This document shows positions 62,443 to 64,000 of a stretch of 64,000 nucleotides of DNA, piece by piece. This stretch comes from Nostocales cyanobacterium Centralia_MAG_434. Its GTDB lineage: Bacteria; Cyanobacteriota; Cyanobacteriia; Cyanobacteriales; Nostocaceae. The translations under genes and the position numbers were made by a program. Below the pieces are notes generated by a model. The model worked only from the letters and a program-made list of their open reading frames with translations. It made no database searches and was not told the origin of the DNA. The stretch spans positions 1 through 64,000 of the forward strand of contig JAJPJF010000467.1 of assembly GCA_021324415.1 (NCBI GenBank), in the 5' to 3' direction. Each line of letters opens with the position of its first letter. The stretch's first letter is position 1.

Positions 62443-63045
62443 TCAACCTATCAAAAACAACTCCTTGATTCCCTTACTGCCAATCTCAACCGCCAGCGCC
62501 GCCAACAGAAAACCCAAAAGCTGAGTAATAATCACTTCGCCTTCTGCACCAAGCCATCGATCAAGTTCGTTGGATAAACGTAAAATCAACCAAGTGACAA
62601 ACATTGCTGCCAGAATTCCTAGCACTACGCTCAAATTGGGATTGGCTGCTTCTGAGATTAACAGCATCACAGTTGTTAGTGTACCTGGACCTGCCAGCAA
62701 TGGCAGGGCTATAGGAGTAATTGCCACATCACGATCTTGATCAAGGATTGGCGTATCTATTTTTCCTTGAAGCATTTGTAAGGCGATTAACAATAGTAGC
62801 AGTCCCCCAGCAACTCGTAGGGACCCAAAAGTTATATCTAAGTAATTCAAAATTAATTGACCAGCAAAGGCAAACAATAAAAGAATTGCTATTGCTACCA
62901 AAATTGCTTTATCTATAACTTTGTTTCTTTGTCCTGGTTCCATGCCCTTTGTAAGAACTAGAACTATCGGTATATTGCCAACAGCATCTGCAAGAACGAA
63001 CACAGCAACAAAAGTTTTGACTAGAACAGAGATATTTACAGCCAC
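62443..63045 (-). CDS. MarC-family membrane protein (UPF0056)
   Basis: A 200-residue integral membrane protein with about six hydrophobic segments. The DAVGNIPIVLVLTKG segment near residue 20 and the APGTLTTVMLLISEA segment near 120 are typical of the family. MarC was once linked to antibiotic resistance, but its function is not established. It is a single gene with no operon partners. Confidence 0.87.
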   Translation of the reverse strand: MAVNISVLVKTFVAVFVLADAVGNIPIVLVLTKGMEPGQRNKVIDKAILVAIAILLLFAFAGQLILNYLDITFGSLRVAGGLLLLLIALQMLQGKIDTPILDQDRDVAITPIALPLLAGPGTLTTVMLLISEAANPNLSVVLGILAAMFVTWLILRLSNELDRWLGAEGEVIITQLLGFLLAALAVEIGSKGIKELFLIG

Positions 63046-63154
63046 GGAATTTATTGAGTTTTCTACAAAGCTAACGCGAATCTAGCAGGTTTTCTATAAT
63101 GCTTGAGCAAGAGATTGAAAATAGGGAGATAAGGGTGATAGGGTAATGGCACCT

Positions 63155-63205
63155 ACCTTAGGGGGCAAGGAAGACGAGGAGGACAAGGAAGCAGAGGGGA
63201 CATAA
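63155..63205. repeat. Degenerate GGACAAGGA nonamer-like array
   Basis: About 50 bases of GGGGGCAAGGAAGACGAGGA and GGACAAGGAAGCAGAGGGGA steps, a decayed member of the nonamer family seen at 41321 and 43322-43695. Confidence 0.6.
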
Positions 63206-63323
63206 GACAAAATACACATAAGAGAGTTTTGCTTACACATTTTTAACAAGCTTTGTCAATTTTGAGTTGAAGATATATTTTGATAATCTACCCCACACAA
63301 CTTTATTGTTTGCTGTTGAATTT

Positions 63324-64000
63324 ATGAAGTCTTATTTAGCTGCCGCACTTCAAATGACTAGTGTGCCTGATCTCCAAAAAAATTTGGCACAGGCACAGGA
63401 ATTAATCGATCTGGCGGTACGTCAGGGTGCTCAATTGGTAGGTTTGCCTGAAAACTTCTCCTTTATGGGAGAAGAATCTGAGAAGCTTGCTCAAGCCGAG
63501 GCGATCGCAACGGAAACTGAAAAATTCCTCAAAACCATGGCTCAGCGCTTTCAAATTACCATATTAGGAGGTGGTTTTCCAATTCCTGTCAACAGTACAG
63601 GTAAAGTTTATAATACTGCTTTACTCATTGATGCTGACGGTCAAGAACTTATTCGCTATCAAAAAGCGCATCTGTTTGATGTCAACGTCCCTGATGGCAA
63701 TACTTATCGGGAATCTAGTACAGTCATGGCTGGTACACAGCTACCTGGGGTCTATTTCTCAGAAGAGCTTGGAAATATAGGGCTTTCTGTGTGCTATGAT
63801 GTCCGCTTTCCTGAACTTTATCGGCACTTGTCGTCTAAGGGAGCAGATGTGATGTTTGTACCAGCAGCTTTCACTGCCTTTACAGGCAAAGACCACTGGC
63901 AAGTGCTACTGCAAGCCCGTGCTATTGAAAACACTTGCTATGTTATTGCTCCAGCACAAACAGGACTAAACTACGCGCGTCGTCAAACTCACGGACATGC
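63324..64000 (+). CDS. Nitrilase-superfamily amidohydrolase (partial)
   Basis: The gene starts at ATG 63324 (MKSYLAAALQMTSVPDLQKN) and runs off the window at residue 225. The catalytic triad is visible: E43 (GLPENFSF), K114 (RYQKAHLFD) and C157 (SVCYDVRFPEL). The CYDVRFPELYR signature points to the Nit1/Nit2 (deaminated glutathione or omega-amidase) branch rather than true nitriles. Full family length is about 265-280 residues, so roughly 40-55 residues are missing. It is 278 bases from the marC-like gene and divergent from it. Confidence 0.9.
   Translation, partial: MKSYLAAALQMTSVPDLQKNLAQAQELIDLAVRQGAQLVGLPENFSFMGEESEKLAQAEAIATETEKFLKTMAQRFQITILGGGFPIPVNSTGKVYNTALLIDADGQELIRYQKAHLFDVNVPDGNTYRESSTVMAGTQLPGVYFSEELGNIGLSVCYDVRFPELYRHLSSKGADVMFVPAAFTAFTGKDHWQVLLQARAIENTCYVIAPAQTGLNYARRQTHGH

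Noticed and set aside
62326-62577. Plus-strand 83-codon frame across the marC-like gene end
   Set aside because: Most of it is antisense to a clear gene and its start lies in a promoter-like stretch.

Overview
The window is chromosomal DNA from a cyanobacterium, most likely a filamentous heterocyst-forming (Nostocales-type) species. Evidence for this: the 3' end of psbD (photosystem II D2) at the left edge; many copies of the HIP1 octamer GCGATCGC inside genes; an SLH/OprB-type porin; an NdbB-type quinone reductase; cyanobacterial DUF families (DUF3352, DUF1995); and abundant period-7 and period-9 tandem repeats between genes. I do not assign a species. I saw no rRNA, tRNA, CRISPR array or intact transposon. 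One decayed tnpB 3' end is present near 57.8-58.0 kb.

Region by region. 0-7 kb: psbD tail and terminator, a structured leader with a tiny ORF, pterin dehydratase, outer-membrane porin, an Rrf2 regulator next to cysK, a J-domain protein and a duplicated PTPS-family protein. 7-16 kb: a GT2 glycosyltransferase, a PrsW-type membrane protease, a methyltransferase, a DUF3352 protein and an M1 aminopeptidase with a HEAT-like tail. 16.3-31.9 kb: an uninterrupted plus-strand exopolysaccharide cluster. It holds GT4 enzymes, a Wzc-like chain-length regulator/tyrosine kinase, a Wzy-like polymerase, a methyltransferase, a hexapeptide acetyltransferase, two near-twin GT2 enzymes, a Wzt-type ABC ATPase and a GlfT2-like galactofuranosyltransferase. 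It is closed by two convergent, tandemly duplicated exported proteins of unknown function (31.9-34.3 kb). 35-49 kb: housekeeping genes (AarF/UbiB kinase, secA, dihaem cytochrome, ribF, MBL hydrolase, surE, pheS, short recQ, GNAT). 49-56 kb: a divergent MocR/PdxR-like regulator and PNPOx-like flavoprotein, ndbB, chaB, a DUF1345 membrane protein and an anchored phospholipase D-like protein. 56-64 kb: cysteine desulfurase, the tnpB remnant, a DUF1995 protein, a large HExxH metalloprotease, a MarC-family protein and the start of a nitrilase-family gene that runs off the window.

How genes may work together: the 15.6-kb cluster plausibly makes, modifies and helps export one polysaccharide, but no Wzx flippase, Wzm permease, Wza channel or initiating phosphosugar transferase is visible here, so those functions must lie elsewhere. 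Rrf2-cysK looks like a CymR/CysK-type sulfur control pair. Two pterin enzymes occur within 6 kb.

The most unusual features are non-coding: the structured leader with a 23-codon ORF; heptamer arrays that abut start codons and in one case supply the pheS start codon; an inverted pair of nonamer arrays with a second repeat family nested inside; a repeat-like in-frame insertion in ribF; patchy near-identity between the twin exported genes; and the orphaned tnpB tail.
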